Shown: positions 32,013 through 41,892 of the stretch, in pieces | Numbering within the stretch: position 1 is the stretch's first letter | How the letters are laid out: the number at the start of each line of letters is the position of its first letter | NCBI GenBank assembly: GCA_016793065.1 | Contig: JAEULV010000006.1 | Location: 35,649-99,648 of the forward strand | Length of the DNA: 64,000 bases | Origin: Hyphomicrobiaceae bacterium | GTDB lineage: Bacteria > Pseudomonadota > Alphaproteobacteria > Rhizobiales > Ancalomicrobiaceae | Direction: 5' to 3' | Translations under genes and position numbers: made by a program | The notes under the pieces: model-generated | What the model was told of the DNA's origin: nothing | The model's input: only the letters and a program-made list of their open reading frames with translations | Database searches by the model: none

Positions 32013-33761
32013 TCACACCGGTCCGAAGCGGTGGTGGCGGCCGGCCCGCCTCATCTGGCCGGCAAAGGTGGAGACGAGGTCGTAGAGGTGCTCGTCGGTC
32101 ATGACGCCCGCCTCGGCGATCTCGATGATGCCGGGCACGGTGCCGATGCCGGCGCTGTGCCGCAGGTCGTGCGGCGTGGTTTCGACGCCGGGTTCGTCGG
32201 TTTCGGCCAGCGCCTGCCGGGCGGCGACGGCGAGGATGAACGATCCGACCGGGCCGAGGCGGCCGCCCTCCTCGCCAAGCACGGCGGCCTCCTGGGCGAG
32301 GTAGTAGAACAGCGGCGTGTGGACGAGGAATTCCGGCGCAGCGACGAGCGCGGCGCGAAGGCGCTCGGCATCGGCCGGGTAGACCGCGGCGAAGGCGTCG
32401 CTTGGCAGCATGGCCGCCTTTTCCAGGATCGGGATGCCGCCCTTCGGCGTCAGTTCGGTGCCGAACAGGTCGCCGATCTCGCGGTTGATCCGCCGGGCGA
32501 GGGTCTGGCCCGAAGGCAGGCGGCGCTCGTAGCAGCGCCACATGTCCATGAAGCCGATGGAGCGGTCGGTGTCGGCGAGGATCGTCGTGGTGTCCTGGGC
32601 CATCGCCGACGACATGAAAGGGCTGATGCGACGGGCGCTCTGCACCTTCGAGGCGAGGGTGGAGAACTCGAAGAAGTTGGTCCAGTCGATGTACCAGTCG
32701 GCCGAAACCGGCAGCTTGGCGTCGGGGGCCTCGCTCGACAGGTTGATGATTTCCGGCAGCGGCGCCTCGGGGCGGAAGCGGTTGACCCGGTAGACGCTGC
32801 GCGACATGGCGTGGCCGAGGCGACCGGTGCCGAAGGTGAATTCGAGCGGGATGCCGAGGGCGACGCCGGGCTGACCGCGGCGCGGCAGGTAGGCGTCGAA
32901 GCGGCGGCCGAACAGCTCGCGATAGATCGCCGGATGCAGGATGCGCGGCAGGTAGTCGAGGAAGATCGCCTTGCGATAGCTGGAACCGACAAAGGCCCGG
33001 GTGATCTCGAAGGCTTCCTGCGGCTCGGCGCCATTGGCGCGCAGCACGCCGACGATACGATTGTGCACCTTGAGGAAGGTGGCATGCATCTGGGCGAGGA
33101 TCAGGTGATGATCGTTGCGGGCATCGGCGACGACGGGCTGGGAATAGCGCGGGTTGCGGCTTCTGGCGCTGGTGGCGCCGCAGCCGTCCAGCGCGATACG
33201 CGGCAGGTCGCGGGCATTGGCGCGCTCGGTCTCGGTCATCTCGCCGGGCAGGATCTGCTCGCCGGGCATGCCGGTGACGAATTCGCAGCGGTGGCCGAAG
33301 CGGCTGTCGGGCGCCTTGTAGAGCATCGGCTCGAACACCGGACCGCTGCCATAGAGCGTGTCGAGATCGAGGGCGGCGGTGCAGTCGGAGGCGATGTGGG
33401 GGCTGGCGACGCGGGCGGTGTAGCCGTGATTGCGGTTCTCGAGCCGGGTGAACGCCATGTCGTGGAAGACGAACTGGCTGAAATAAGTGTAGCCGGCGGG
33501 GATCGGTCCGGGATTTTCCAGGCACATGTCGTCGGTGCCGCCGACCATGGCGGCGGAGATGGCATGCAACGCGGCGTGGGTGGCCTCGATCGAGCCGTCG
33601 ATGAACGGAATCGGCTTGTCGGCGAGATTGGGAAATATCAGGCGTTCGATCGATTCCGCCGGTTGACCGGCGAGCGCCGGGTTGAGCTCGTATCCCCGGC
33701 GCGGCCCGGCCGGGTTGGACATCTGTGAACTGCCTGGGGCACCTTGGCGCATCGAATTCAC
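32013..33761 (-). CDS. Animal-type haem peroxidase
   Basis: A 582-residue bacterial member of the animal haem-peroxidase (peroxidase-cyclooxygenase) family. Family landmarks are in order: distal His100 in SQFVFHDMAF, ALDLDTLYGSGPVFE (usually LDLSxVYG), RNDHHLILAQMHATFLKVHN, SSYRKAIFLDYLPRIL, and proximal His317 in FGTGRLGHAMSR. No Sec or Tat signal is evident, and no RTX or dockerin region is attached. Such enzymes oxidise halides or phenolic residues with H2O2. It precedes the small leader-like protein, which could be its substrate or partner. Confidence 0.85.
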   Translation of the reverse strand: MNSMRQGAPGSSQMSNPAGPRRGYELNPALAGQPAESIERLIFPNLADKPIPFIDGSIEATHAALHAISAAMVGGTDDMCLENPGPIPAGYTYFSQFVFHDMAFTRLENRNHGYTARVASPHIASDCTAALDLDTLYGSGPVFEPMLYKAPDSRFGHRCEFVTGMPGEQILPGEMTETERANARDLPRIALDGCGATSARSRNPRYSQPVVADARNDHHLILAQMHATFLKVHNRIVGVLRANGAEPQEAFEITRAFVGSSYRKAIFLDYLPRILHPAIYRELFGRRFDAYLPRRGQPGVALGIPLEFTFGTGRLGHAMSRSVYRVNRFRPEAPLPEIINLSSEAPDAKLPVSADWYIDWTNFFEFSTLASKVQSARRISPFMSSAMAQDTTTILADTDRSIGFMDMWRCYERRLPSGQTLARRINREIGDLFGTELTPKGGIPILEKAAMLPSDAFAAVYPADAERLRAALVAAPEFLVHTPLFYYLAQEAAVLGEEGGRLGPVGSFILAVAARQALAETDEPGVETTPHDLRHSAGIGTVPGIIEIAEAGVMTDEHLYDLVSTFAGQMRRAGRHHRFGPV

Positions 33762-34299
33762 CCTCGGTTCGAACGGCGCCGCTTGCGGGAGCGGGGCCGG
33801 CGGTGTGCGCCGCGCAAGCCACGGGGATCGGCATATGGGAATTATTCCTGATGCCGTTGTCAGCCTGTGGTTTAGTCGTTGAGCGGCGCGACGAGGCGGA
33901 GTGGAAGCCGAGAGGCGTGAAACCAGCGTGAAGAAAATGGTTAATAATAATTTAATTGCAACACGTTAGCGATCACGGCGACGGGCGTGTCGCGTGTTAA
34001 GATTCTCTTGCATGTCGCGCATATCTAACGGGAATGCGAAAATGCCGATACCCGGTCATTTCCGGGGGTGCGGCGGATGCCCTGAAAAAGAGATGCAAAT
34101 TTTTTTCCAACGACCGAATCGACAAGGCGGGTCGGAAACCGCCAGAACACGCAATTGTTGAGCGCCGGCGGCGATTCGACCCGAGGTTCCGCTACCAAGG
34201 CTCCGCTTGGCGACGCGACAAAGAAAAACCCGCGCCGGAAACCCGGCGCGGGGGGATGATTGCTTGCCGATGGCGGCGCGGTCGTCGTCATCATCCCGG
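33762..34299. other. Long intergenic region upstream of the peroxidase
   Basis: No gene is supported. The part at 33935-34110 is AT-rich for this genome (TTAATAATAATTTAATTG) and probably holds the peroxidase promoter, transcribed leftward. It contains AACACG/CGTGTT arms around 33960-34000 and an ACCCGG-TCATTT-CCGGG hairpin near 34060. The uspA terminator is at 34224-34252. Confidence 0.4.
34224..34252 (-). terminator. Intrinsic terminator downstream of uspA
   Basis: CCCGCGCCGG and CCGGCGCGGG (34229-34252) form a perfect 10-bp stem with a 4-nt loop. On the minus strand it is followed by TTTTTCTTT. It terminates leftward transcripts from uspA after passing through repeat copy B. Confidence 0.8.
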
Positions 34300-34418
34300 A
34301 GGCCGAAGGCGCTGACGCGCCCGTCCTCCGGGAAGACGCGAATTTCTCATCCGCATCAGGGACAGGAGAAACTCGCCTCAGCAATGCCACCGGTCGCTTC
34401 CAATGGTCGATGGTATCA
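34300..34418. repeat. Dispersed palindromic repeat, copy B
   Basis: Aligns with copy A and copy C over about 118 bp: left end GCCGAAGGCGCTGACGCGCCC, central GCGAATTTC block, right end GGTATCA. The TCA at 34416-34418 is the reverse complement of the uspA stop codon, so the repeat begins exactly at the end of the gene. Its terminal hairpin is more degraded than in copy A. Confidence 0.75.
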
Positions 34419-35231
34419 ATTCGACATCAGCACCGGAATGAAGGTTTCCGACAGGACATGGCGGGTGCCGTTGCCGCGAATGGCGAACGGGAAGCCGTAA
34501 TGGCTGTGGGCGCCCATCACCAGGAGGTCGGCGCCGGTATCGCCGGCGCGGCTCAGCAGCATGTCCATGATGCCGATGCCCTCGACCACCAAGCACTCGA
34601 TGCGGGCGCTGATGCCGTGATCGGCGAGGTAGCGGACGCATTCCTCGGCGGATTCGGCGGTGGCGTCGGCGCGGTCGACGAAGGTGACGACGAGTGCCTC
34701 GGTGGCGCCGGCCATCAGCGGCACGGCATCCTTGAGGGCGCGGGCGGCCTCGCGCTTGTTGTTCCAGGCGATGACCGGGCGGGCGCCGAGGCTGGTGAAG
34801 TGGCCGGCATTGGGCACGACCAGCGCCGGGCGGCCGGATTGCAGGATCACCTGCTCGGCCATGCCGGCGGGAACCGAGCTGTGGGTGGCGCCGGGGCCCT
34901 GGTCCTTGCCGAGAATGACGAGATCGGCGTTGTGGGCGGCCTCGGTGACGACCTGGATGATTTCGCCGGCACCGCCGCGATTGGCATCACGCCACTCGAC
35001 CTTGTCGAGGCCGGCGGTCTTGGCGTCGAAAGCGGCGCGCGCGGTGGCGGCGGCTTCCTTGTAGCTTTCCGGCGGCCAGGTGGCAACCGAGCCGACGGTG
35101 TGGGCCTTGGACAGCTCGGCGAACAGGCCGATCAACCGCGCGCCATGGGCCTTGGCAAGCGAGACGGCGATGTCGGTGCGTGGCGAGCAGTCCTGATGGT
35201 CGAGATGCAGCAGAATGGTCTTCAAAGCCAT
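34416..35231 (-). CDS. Universal stress protein (UspA family)
   Basis: A 271-residue cytoplasmic UspA-type protein. The start LKTILLHLDHQDCSPRTDIA is the usual first strand. The C-terminal nucleotide-binding motif is GAHSHYGFPFAIRGNGTRHV, a form of G-2x-G-9x-G(S/T). The middle has LVILGKDQGPGA. The length suggests two fused Usp folds, the first less conserved. Likely a stress or energy-limitation protein that binds ATP or AMP. Its stop codon lies in repeat copy B, and a strong terminator follows. Confidence 0.88.
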   Translation of the reverse strand: MALKTILLHLDHQDCSPRTDIAVSLAKAHGARLIGLFAELSKAHTVGSVATWPPESYKEAAATARAAFDAKTAGLDKVEWRDANRGGAGEIIQVVTEAAHNADLVILGKDQGPGATHSSVPAGMAEQVILQSGRPALVVPNAGHFTSLGARPVIAWNNKREAARALKDAVPLMAGATEALVVTFVDRADATAESAEECVRYLADHGISARIECLVVEGIGIMDMLLSRAGDTGADLLVMGAHSHYGFPFAIRGNGTRHVLSETFIPVLMSN

Positions 35232-35469
35232 GATGGTCTCCGTAAGCGGTTCCCGATCCTGTCCGAGACCTGTGTCCCACCGGTGAAAGGCACGATCAGA
35301 CGTGCGCTGCCACCGACGCTTGCCCTGGCCGGTCCCGACCTGACCAACTCGTGATTACGTCAGTCCGGGCGCCGCGACAATGACCGATCGCAAATGCGAT
35401 CGGTCGCCGACGGGCTGGTCTGCCGATTCGGAATGCCAGGCCGTCCGGTCCGGTATCGCCATCGGCGGA

Positions 35470-38400
35470 TCAGATCAGCAGGAAGTCGGTTGCCTGCAGC
35501 GCCGCGAGATTGCCGAGGGTGGCCACCTGCACGGCGCCGGATGCGCCGGTGCCGTCGATGTCGAAATAGAGCGCGCCGGTGGACTGGTTGTAGATGAAGC
35601 GCTGGTCGATGGTGGTGGCGACGTTGCCGTTGCCGACCAACAGCAGGTCGGCGTCGAGACTGCCCGCCGTCAGGCCGCCGGCGAAGCCGCTGGCGGAGAA
35701 GACCAGACGATCGCCTTCGGCGCTGCTGAAATCGCTGACGCGGTCGATGCCTTCGTTGCTGGCGTTGAACACGAACTGGTCGGCCCCCTGCCCGCCGATC
35801 AGGGTGTCGGCGCCGAGGCCGCCGGCGATGCGATCGTCGCCGAGGCTGCCGTTGAGGACGTTCTTGATGGCGGAACCGGTGATGACGTCGTTGCCGAGAC
35901 CGCCGACGACATACTCGAAGCCGGTGATGACATCACCGGCGGCATCGCCGCCGGAGGCGGTGTTCGAGGCGAGGTTGACGGTGACCGCGCCACCCAGCGA
36001 ACCGCTATAGCTCAGCGTGTCGGTGCCGCCGCCACCGTCCATGGTGTCGGCGCCGGCGCCGCCGATGATGGTGTTGGTGCCGCTGCCGCCGGTCAGGCGG
36101 TCGGCGCCGCGGCCGCCGGTGACACTTTCGAAGCCGGTGATGATGTCGCCGGCCGCCTCGCCGCCGGAGGCGGTCTGGGTGGCGAGGTTGACCGTCACGG
36201 CGCCGGCGGTGGAATTGGCATAGCTCAGCATGTCGAGGCCGGCACCGCCATCCATGGTATCGGCGCCGGCGCCGCCCTTGATGAAGTTGGCGCCGGCATC
36301 GCCGGTGAGGATGTCGTTGCCGTTGCCGCCGATGACGTTCTCGAAGCCGATGATGGTATCGCCGGCCGCGTCGCCGCCGGAGGCGGTGTCGGTGACAAGG
36401 TTGACGGTGACGCCGCCGGCGGTCGAGCCGGAATAGCTCAGCAGATCGATGCCGGCGCCGCCGTCGAGATAGTCGGCGCCAGCGCCGCCCTTCAGCGAGT
36501 TGGCGCCGGCGGTGCCGATGAGCCGGTCGTTGCCGCGCCCGCCATTGACGTGCTCGAAATTGGCGATGACGTCACCATCGGCGTCGCCGCCGGTGGCGGT
36601 GCCGAGGGCGAGATCGACGGTGACGCCGACGGTTCCGGTCGAGTAGTCGACGGTATCCTCGCCGTCGCCGCCATCAAGGTTGTCGGCGCCGCCGCGACCG
36701 ACGATCAGATCGTCACCGGCGCCGCCGGCGATGGTGTTGCTGTCGGCGGTGCCGAGGAAGCGGTCAATGCCGTCGGAGCCGATCAGGTGCTCGATCGAGA
36801 AGATGGTATCGTCGGCGGCGGCGCCGGTGCGCAGGTTGGTCAGGAGATCGACGGTGGCGCCGGCGGTGCCGGTGGTGGCGCCGGCATAGCTCAGCGTGTC
36901 CTGGCCATCGCCGCCATTGGCGGTATCAGCGCCGGCGCCGACAACGAGGATGTCATCGTCGGAATTGCCGAAGAGATTGTCATTGCCGCCGCCGCCGACG
37001 AGGGTGTCGTTGCCAATGCCGCCATCGATCCGGTCGTCGAGGGCGCCGCCGACGATGCTGTCGTCACCGCCCTCGCCGATGATGCCGGCCGACATCAGGC
37101 TGGTGGCATAATCGCCGAGCGAGATAACATCGTTGCCCTGACTGCCGCGGACCCAACTGCTGACATGGGCCTCGAAATTCGAGATCGCGCCGCCGCCGAC
37201 CGTGCCGGAGATGACGCCGGCCGAAACCGAAAGGGCGATGGTGACGCCGGTCGTCTCGCCGCCGAAGTCGAGGCCGAGGGTGTCGGTGCCGCTGCCGCCA
37301 TCGGCGGTGTCGGCGCCACTGGTCAGCAGGATGTAATCGTCGCCTGCGCCGCCGTCGAGCGAATCGTCGCCCCATTCGCCACTAAGCTCGTCGGCACCGT
37401 TGCCGCCGGTGATGGTGTCGTTGCCGAAGCCGCCAGACACCCGATCGTTGAGGGCGCCGCCGGTGATAGTGTCGTTGCCGCCGTCGCCGAGAATGCCGGA
37501 CGACATCGAGGTGGTGGCATAATCGCCGAGCGAGATGACATCGTTGCCCTGGCTGCCGCGGACCCAGTTGCCGGCAAGGGCCTCGAAATTCGACACAGTT
37601 CCGCCGGCGACCGTTCCGGAGATGGCGCCGGCCGCGACCGCCAGCGCGATGGTGATGCCGGTCGCCTCGCCACTATAGTCGATGCCAAGGGTGTCGGTGC
37701 CGGTGCCGCCATCGGCGGTATCGCTGCCGGAGATCAGGCCGATATAATCGTCGCCGGCGCCGCCATCGATCGAATCGTCCCCCCATTCGCCGTTAAGCTC
37801 GTCGGCGCCATTGCCGCCGGTGATGGTGTCGTTGCCGAAGCCGCCGAACACGCGGTCGTTGAGGGCGCCGCCGGTGATGGTGTCGTTGCCGCCTTCGCCG
37901 AGGATGCCGGACGAAATCGCGGTGGTGGCATAGTCGCCGAGCGCGATGACATCGTTGCCCTGGCTGCCGCGGACCCAATTGCTGGCATAGGCCTCGAAAC
38001 TCAGCACAGTGCCGCCAGCGACGGTGCCGGTGATCATGCCGGAGGAAATCGCCAGCGCGATGGTGATGCCGGTCGTCTCGCCGCTATAGTCGATGGCGAG
38101 GGTGTCGGTGCCGGTGCTGCCGTTGACAGTGTCGGTACCGCTGCTCAACGCGACGTAGTCGTCGCCGGCGCCGGCATTGATCGAGTCGTTGCCCCACTCA
38201 CCGTAGATCTCGTCATTGCCGCTGCCGCCGAGAATGCGGTCATTGCCGAAGCCGCCAAAGATGCGATCGTCCAGCGACCCGCCGGTGACCGTATCGTTAC
38301 CGCCAGCGGCGGAAATGCCGATCGCCATGGAGCGGGTGGCGTAATTGCCGAAGGAAATCGTGTCGCCGCCCTGCGAGCCATAGAGGGCGAAGGTGCCGTA

Positions 38401-39585
38401 TTGTTCGAAATTCGACACCGCGCCGCCGGCGACCGTGCCGGAGATCGCTCCGGCCGCCACCGAAAGCGCGATGGTGATGCCGGTCGCTTCGCCGGTATAG
38501 TCGACCTCGAGGGTGTCGGTGCCGGTGCCGCCATCGACGGTATCGGCGCCGCTCGACAGCACGACGTAATCATCGCCGAGACCGGCATCGATCGAATCGT
38601 TGCCCGCCTCGCCCCAGATCGCATCGCCGCCATCGCCACCGGTGATGGTGTCATTGCCCGTGCCGCCGAAGATGCGATCGGCAAGCGCGCCGCCGATGAC
38701 CGTATCGTCGCCGCCAAGGGCGGCAATGCCGACCGCCATGCCGCCGGTGGCGTAGTCGCCGAACGCGATCGTGTCGTTGCCCTGCGAGCCGTTGAGGGCG
38801 AAGGTGCCGTACTGTTCGAAGTTCGACACCGTGCCGCCGGCAACCGTGCCGGAGATCACCCCGGCCGTCACCGCAAGCGCGATGGTGATGCCGGTCGCCT
38901 CACCGCTGTAGTCGACCTGGAGGGTATCGGTGCCAACGCCGCCATCGACAGTATCGGCGCCGCTCGACAGCACGACAGCGTCGTCGCCAAGACCGGCGTC
39001 GATCGAATCGTTGCCCTGCTCGCCCCAGATCGCATCGCCGCCATCGCCACCGGTGATGGTGTCATTGCCGATCCCGCCGAAGATGCGATCGGCAAGCGCG
39101 CCGCCGATGACCGTATCGTCGCCGCCCTGGGCGGCAATGCCGATCGCCATGCCGCCGGTGGCATAATCGCCAAGCGAGATCTGGTCGTTGCCCTGCGAGC
39201 CATTAACGGCGAAGGTGCTGTGCTGCTCGAAATTCGACACCGCGCCGCCGGCGACCGTGCCGGAGATCACCCCGGCCGTCACCGCAAGCGCGATGGTGAT
39301 GCCGGTGCCGCTGCCGCCAAAGTCGATGCCGAGGGTATCGGTGCCGTCGCCGCCGTCGGCGGTGTCGGCGCCGCTGTTCAGCAGAACAAAGTCGTCGCCA
39401 AGGCCGGCATCGATCGAATCATTGCCGGCATGTCCTTCGATGTGGTCGTTGCCGCCGCCGCCGAGAATGGTGTCGTCGCCGTCGCCGGCATAGATCGTAT
39501 CATCGCCGCCGAGTGCGTCGATCGTGTCGGCCAGATCCGTGCCATTGAGAGTTTCGGGATCCTCGGTTCCGGGAATGAACGACAT
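35470..39585 (-). CDS. Large RTX calcium-binding repeat protein
   Basis: A 1371-residue secreted protein with many GGxGxDxUx RTX nonapeptides, for example GGDDTIYAGDGDDTILGGGGND near the start, which fold as calcium-bound beta-rolls. Six 137-residue units (containing TGITIALAV, ISGTVAGG, FEQ/FEA and NGSQGND blocks) are followed by five shorter units with VTVNLATQTASGG motifs. The C-terminus (VSDFSSAEGDRLVF and final LQATDFLLI) is a type I secretion signal. There is no N-terminal signal peptide and no enzymatic domain. No type I export genes are nearby. It probably acts as a surface adhesin or biofilm matrix protein. ATG 39585 has GAGG upstream. Confidence 0.88.
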   Translation of the reverse strand: MSFIPGTEDPETLNGTDLADTIDALGGDDTIYAGDGDDTILGGGGNDHIEGHAGNDSIDAGLGDDFVLLNSGADTADGGDGTDTLGIDFGGSGTGITIALAVTAGVISGTVAGGAVSNFEQHSTFAVNGSQGNDQISLGDYATGGMAIGIAAQGGDDTVIGGALADRIFGGIGNDTITGGDGGDAIWGEQGNDSIDAGLGDDAVVLSSGADTVDGGVGTDTLQVDYSGEATGITIALAVTAGVISGTVAGGTVSNFEQYGTFALNGSQGNDTIAFGDYATGGMAVGIAALGGDDTVIGGALADRIFGGTGNDTITGGDGGDAIWGEAGNDSIDAGLGDDYVVLSSGADTVDGGTGTDTLEVDYTGEATGITIALSVAAGAISGTVAGGAVSNFEQYGTFALYGSQGGDTISFGNYATRSMAIGISAAGGNDTVTGGSLDDRIFGGFGNDRILGGSGNDEIYGEWGNDSINAGAGDDYVALSSGTDTVNGSTGTDTLAIDYSGETTGITIALAISSGMITGTVAGGTVLSFEAYASNWVRGSQGNDVIALGDYATTAISSGILGEGGNDTITGGALNDRVFGGFGNDTITGGNGADELNGEWGDDSIDGGAGDDYIGLISGSDTADGGTGTDTLGIDYSGEATGITIALAVAAGAISGTVAGGTVSNFEALAGNWVRGSQGNDVISLGDYATTSMSSGILGDGGNDTITGGALNDRVSGGFGNDTITGGNGADELSGEWGDDSLDGGAGDDYILLTSGADTADGGSGTDTLGLDFGGETTGVTIALSVSAGVISGTVGGGAISNFEAHVSSWVRGSQGNDVISLGDYATSLMSAGIIGEGGDDSIVGGALDDRIDGGIGNDTLVGGGGNDNLFGNSDDDILVVGAGADTANGGDGQDTLSYAGATTGTAGATVDLLTNLRTGAAADDTIFSIEHLIGSDGIDRFLGTADSNTIAGGAGDDLIVGRGGADNLDGGDGEDTVDYSTGTVGVTVDLALGTATGGDADGDVIANFEHVNGGRGNDRLIGTAGANSLKGGAGADYLDGGAGIDLLSYSGSTAGGVTVNLVTDTASGGDAAGDTIIGFENVIGGNGNDILTGDAGANFIKGGAGADTMDGGAGLDMLSYANSTAGAVTVNLATQTASGGEAAGDIITGFESVTGGRGADRLTGGSGTNTIIGGAGADTMDGGGGTDTLSYSGSLGGAVTVNLASNTASGGDAAGDVITGFEYVVGGLGNDVITGSAIKNVLNGSLGDDRIAGGLGADTLIGGQGADQFVFNASNEGIDRVSDFSSAEGDRLVFSASGFAGGLTAGSLDADLLLVGNGNVATTIDQRFIYNQSTGALYFDIDGTGASGAVQVATLGNLAALQATDFLLI
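35960..36680. repeat. 213-bp repeat array in the RTX gene
   Basis: The DNA encoding the VTVNL motif recurs at 35971, 36184, 36397 and 36610, exactly 213 bp (71 codons) apart. A fifth related unit at 36844 is offset by 234 bp. The units are diverged in sequence but not in length. Confidence 0.8.
37060..39525. repeat. 411-bp repeat array in the RTX gene
   Basis: The string GATGGTGA (encoding part of the TITIAL-type strand) recurs at 37237, 37648, 38059, 38470, 38881 and 39292. This gives six units of exactly 411 bp (137 codons) with no insertions or deletions. Neighbouring units are highly similar, the three nearest the gene start most of all. Confidence 0.9.
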
Positions 39586-39767
39586 CGAAAGCCTCGTCTC
39601 GAGCAAGCAAAAACAATAACGGAAAATGCCACTCCGGCACGCGTCCGGGGTGGCTCAACCCATTCGATCAGCGAACGATAAAATACGCTTTCGCGTTCCC
39701 GCGCATCCCCAATCTTGTGGATATGATTCCGTTTCGTCACCTGTGTTGCAAGCAGATTTTCGCCCCG

Positions 39768-40739
<972 letters not shown>

Positions 40740-40901
40740 GAAACACCTCAATCAACTCCCGCGCGGCAACAATCGCCAGCCGCGCGCGGCGCAACGGCCG
40801 TCCCGGAATCGGCCGAATGACCGAAATAGGGGTTATTGACAGGGGTGGGTGCAGGCGACATGCCGGTTGGCGGCGGATCGATCCGACGGTTAACAGGCTG
40901 G

Positions 40902-40917
40902 TTAAGGATCGGTTAAC
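40902..40917. promoter_or_regulatory. CtrA-type box between uxs and the polysaccharide operon
   Basis: TTAA (40902-40905), 7 nt, TTAAC (40913-40917) matches the full CtrA consensus TTAA-N7-TTAAC. Another TTAAC is at 40890, and further TAACGC elements lie just downstream, within the 322-bp divergent promoter region. No other strong signal was found in 40740-41061. Confidence 0.55.
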
Positions 40918-41061
40918 GCAATCAACGAGGAACCGGGCTAACGCAACGTCGGAGCCGTGTTAACGCCAAGATCAAGGGACGGACCGCGATGGTGCGCGCC
41001 GAATGACCGTGGCCCGGTGCTTGCTCGGGCGAAATCCAACCCATAGTCGAGACCCCGTTCC

Positions 41062-41892
41062 ATGTCCCAATCCGGCACATCCTCTCCCCCGATGGGTCCT
41101 CCCCCGATGGGGCAAGCCGCGCCGTCGGCGTCGACCGGGACGTTTCCGGCGACGCGGTTTCTCGGCGCGCGGTTCGATCTCGTCCCGGTCGAGGGGGTGA
41201 TTGCGGCGTTGCGGGCACGGCGGGCGGGGATGGCATTTGCCTATGTGGTGACGCCGAATGTCGACCACGTGGTGCGGCTCGCCCGGCAGCCGGAACTGGC
41301 GCCGGTCTATGACGGGGCGTGGATGAGCTGGAACGACAGCCACCCGATCCGCCGGCTCGGCCGGTTCGTCGGGCTCGCGCTGCCGCATCTCAACGGCACC
41401 GACGTGGTCGAGCGGATCTTCGCCGAGGTGCTGGAGCCGGGCGACGCCATCGCGGTCGTCGGTTCGGACGAGGCGTTGATCGCCGACCTCAAGCAGCAGT
41501 TTCCGGCCTATCGCTGGGTCGGCCACGTGCCGCCGTTCGGCTTCGGCGCCGATCCGCAGGCGTTCGAGGCGGCGTCGCGGTTCGTGATCGATCATCCGGC
41601 GCGGTTCGTGTTCCTCGGCGTCGGTTCGCCGGCGCAGGAGCGGCTGGCGCAGCGGATCGCCGCCGATGCCGCCGCCACCGGCACCGCGTTCTGCACCGGG
41701 GCGTCGCTGGAGTTCATCACCGGACGCAAGACGCGGGCGCCGCAGGCGATGCAGGCGCTGGGGCTCGAGTGGCTGCACCGGCTGGCGCGGGAGCCGGGCC
41801 GGCTGTGGCGGCGTTACGTGCTGTCGGCGCTGCCGCTCATCGGGCTGTTCGCCCGCGACGTCGCCAGCAACGGCTTCCGGCGGGGCGGCTGA
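41062..41892 (+). CDS. WecG/TagA/CpsF-family glycosyltransferase
   Basis: A 276-residue GT26-family enzyme that adds a sugar, often an N-acetylmannosamine(uronic acid) type, to a polyprenyl-linked acceptor at the inner face of the membrane. Family blocks are VTPNVDHVVRLARQPE, LPHLNGTDVVERIF, AVVGSDEALIADL, VFLGVGSPAQERLAQRI and GASLEFITGRKTRAP, with the usual amphipathic C-terminus. The N-terminal 30 residues are a Pro/Ser-rich extension. It is the first gene of a coupled run with the GT4, GH5-like and GNAT genes. Confidence 0.9.
   Translation: MSQSGTSSPPMGPPPMGQAAPSASTGTFPATRFLGARFDLVPVEGVIAALRARRAGMAFAYVVTPNVDHVVRLARQPELAPVYDGAWMSWNDSHPIRRLGRFVGLALPHLNGTDVVERIFAEVLEPGDAIAVVGSDEALIADLKQQFPAYRWVGHVPPFGFGADPQAFEAASRFVIDHPARFVFLGVGSPAQERLAQRIAADAAATGTAFCTGASLEFITGRKTRAPQAMQALGLEWLHRLAREPGRLWRRYVLSALPLIGLFARDVASNGFRRGG

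Noticed and set aside
33682..34390. Short frames upstream of the peroxidase and opposite repeat copy B
   Set aside because: They cover promoter-like AT-rich DNA or the repeat itself, and share only the translated repeat sequence with each other.
37060..39525. Regular repeats that might be read as a CRISPR array
   Set aside because: The 411-bp units are in-frame coding repeats of a beta-roll protein, without short repeats separated by unique spacers, and no cas genes are present.
35380..39681. A 1433-codon plus-strand frame opposite the RTX gene
   Set aside because: It is an Ala/Gly/Val-rich shadow. The minus strand gives textbook RTX nonapeptides and a type I secretion C-terminus.
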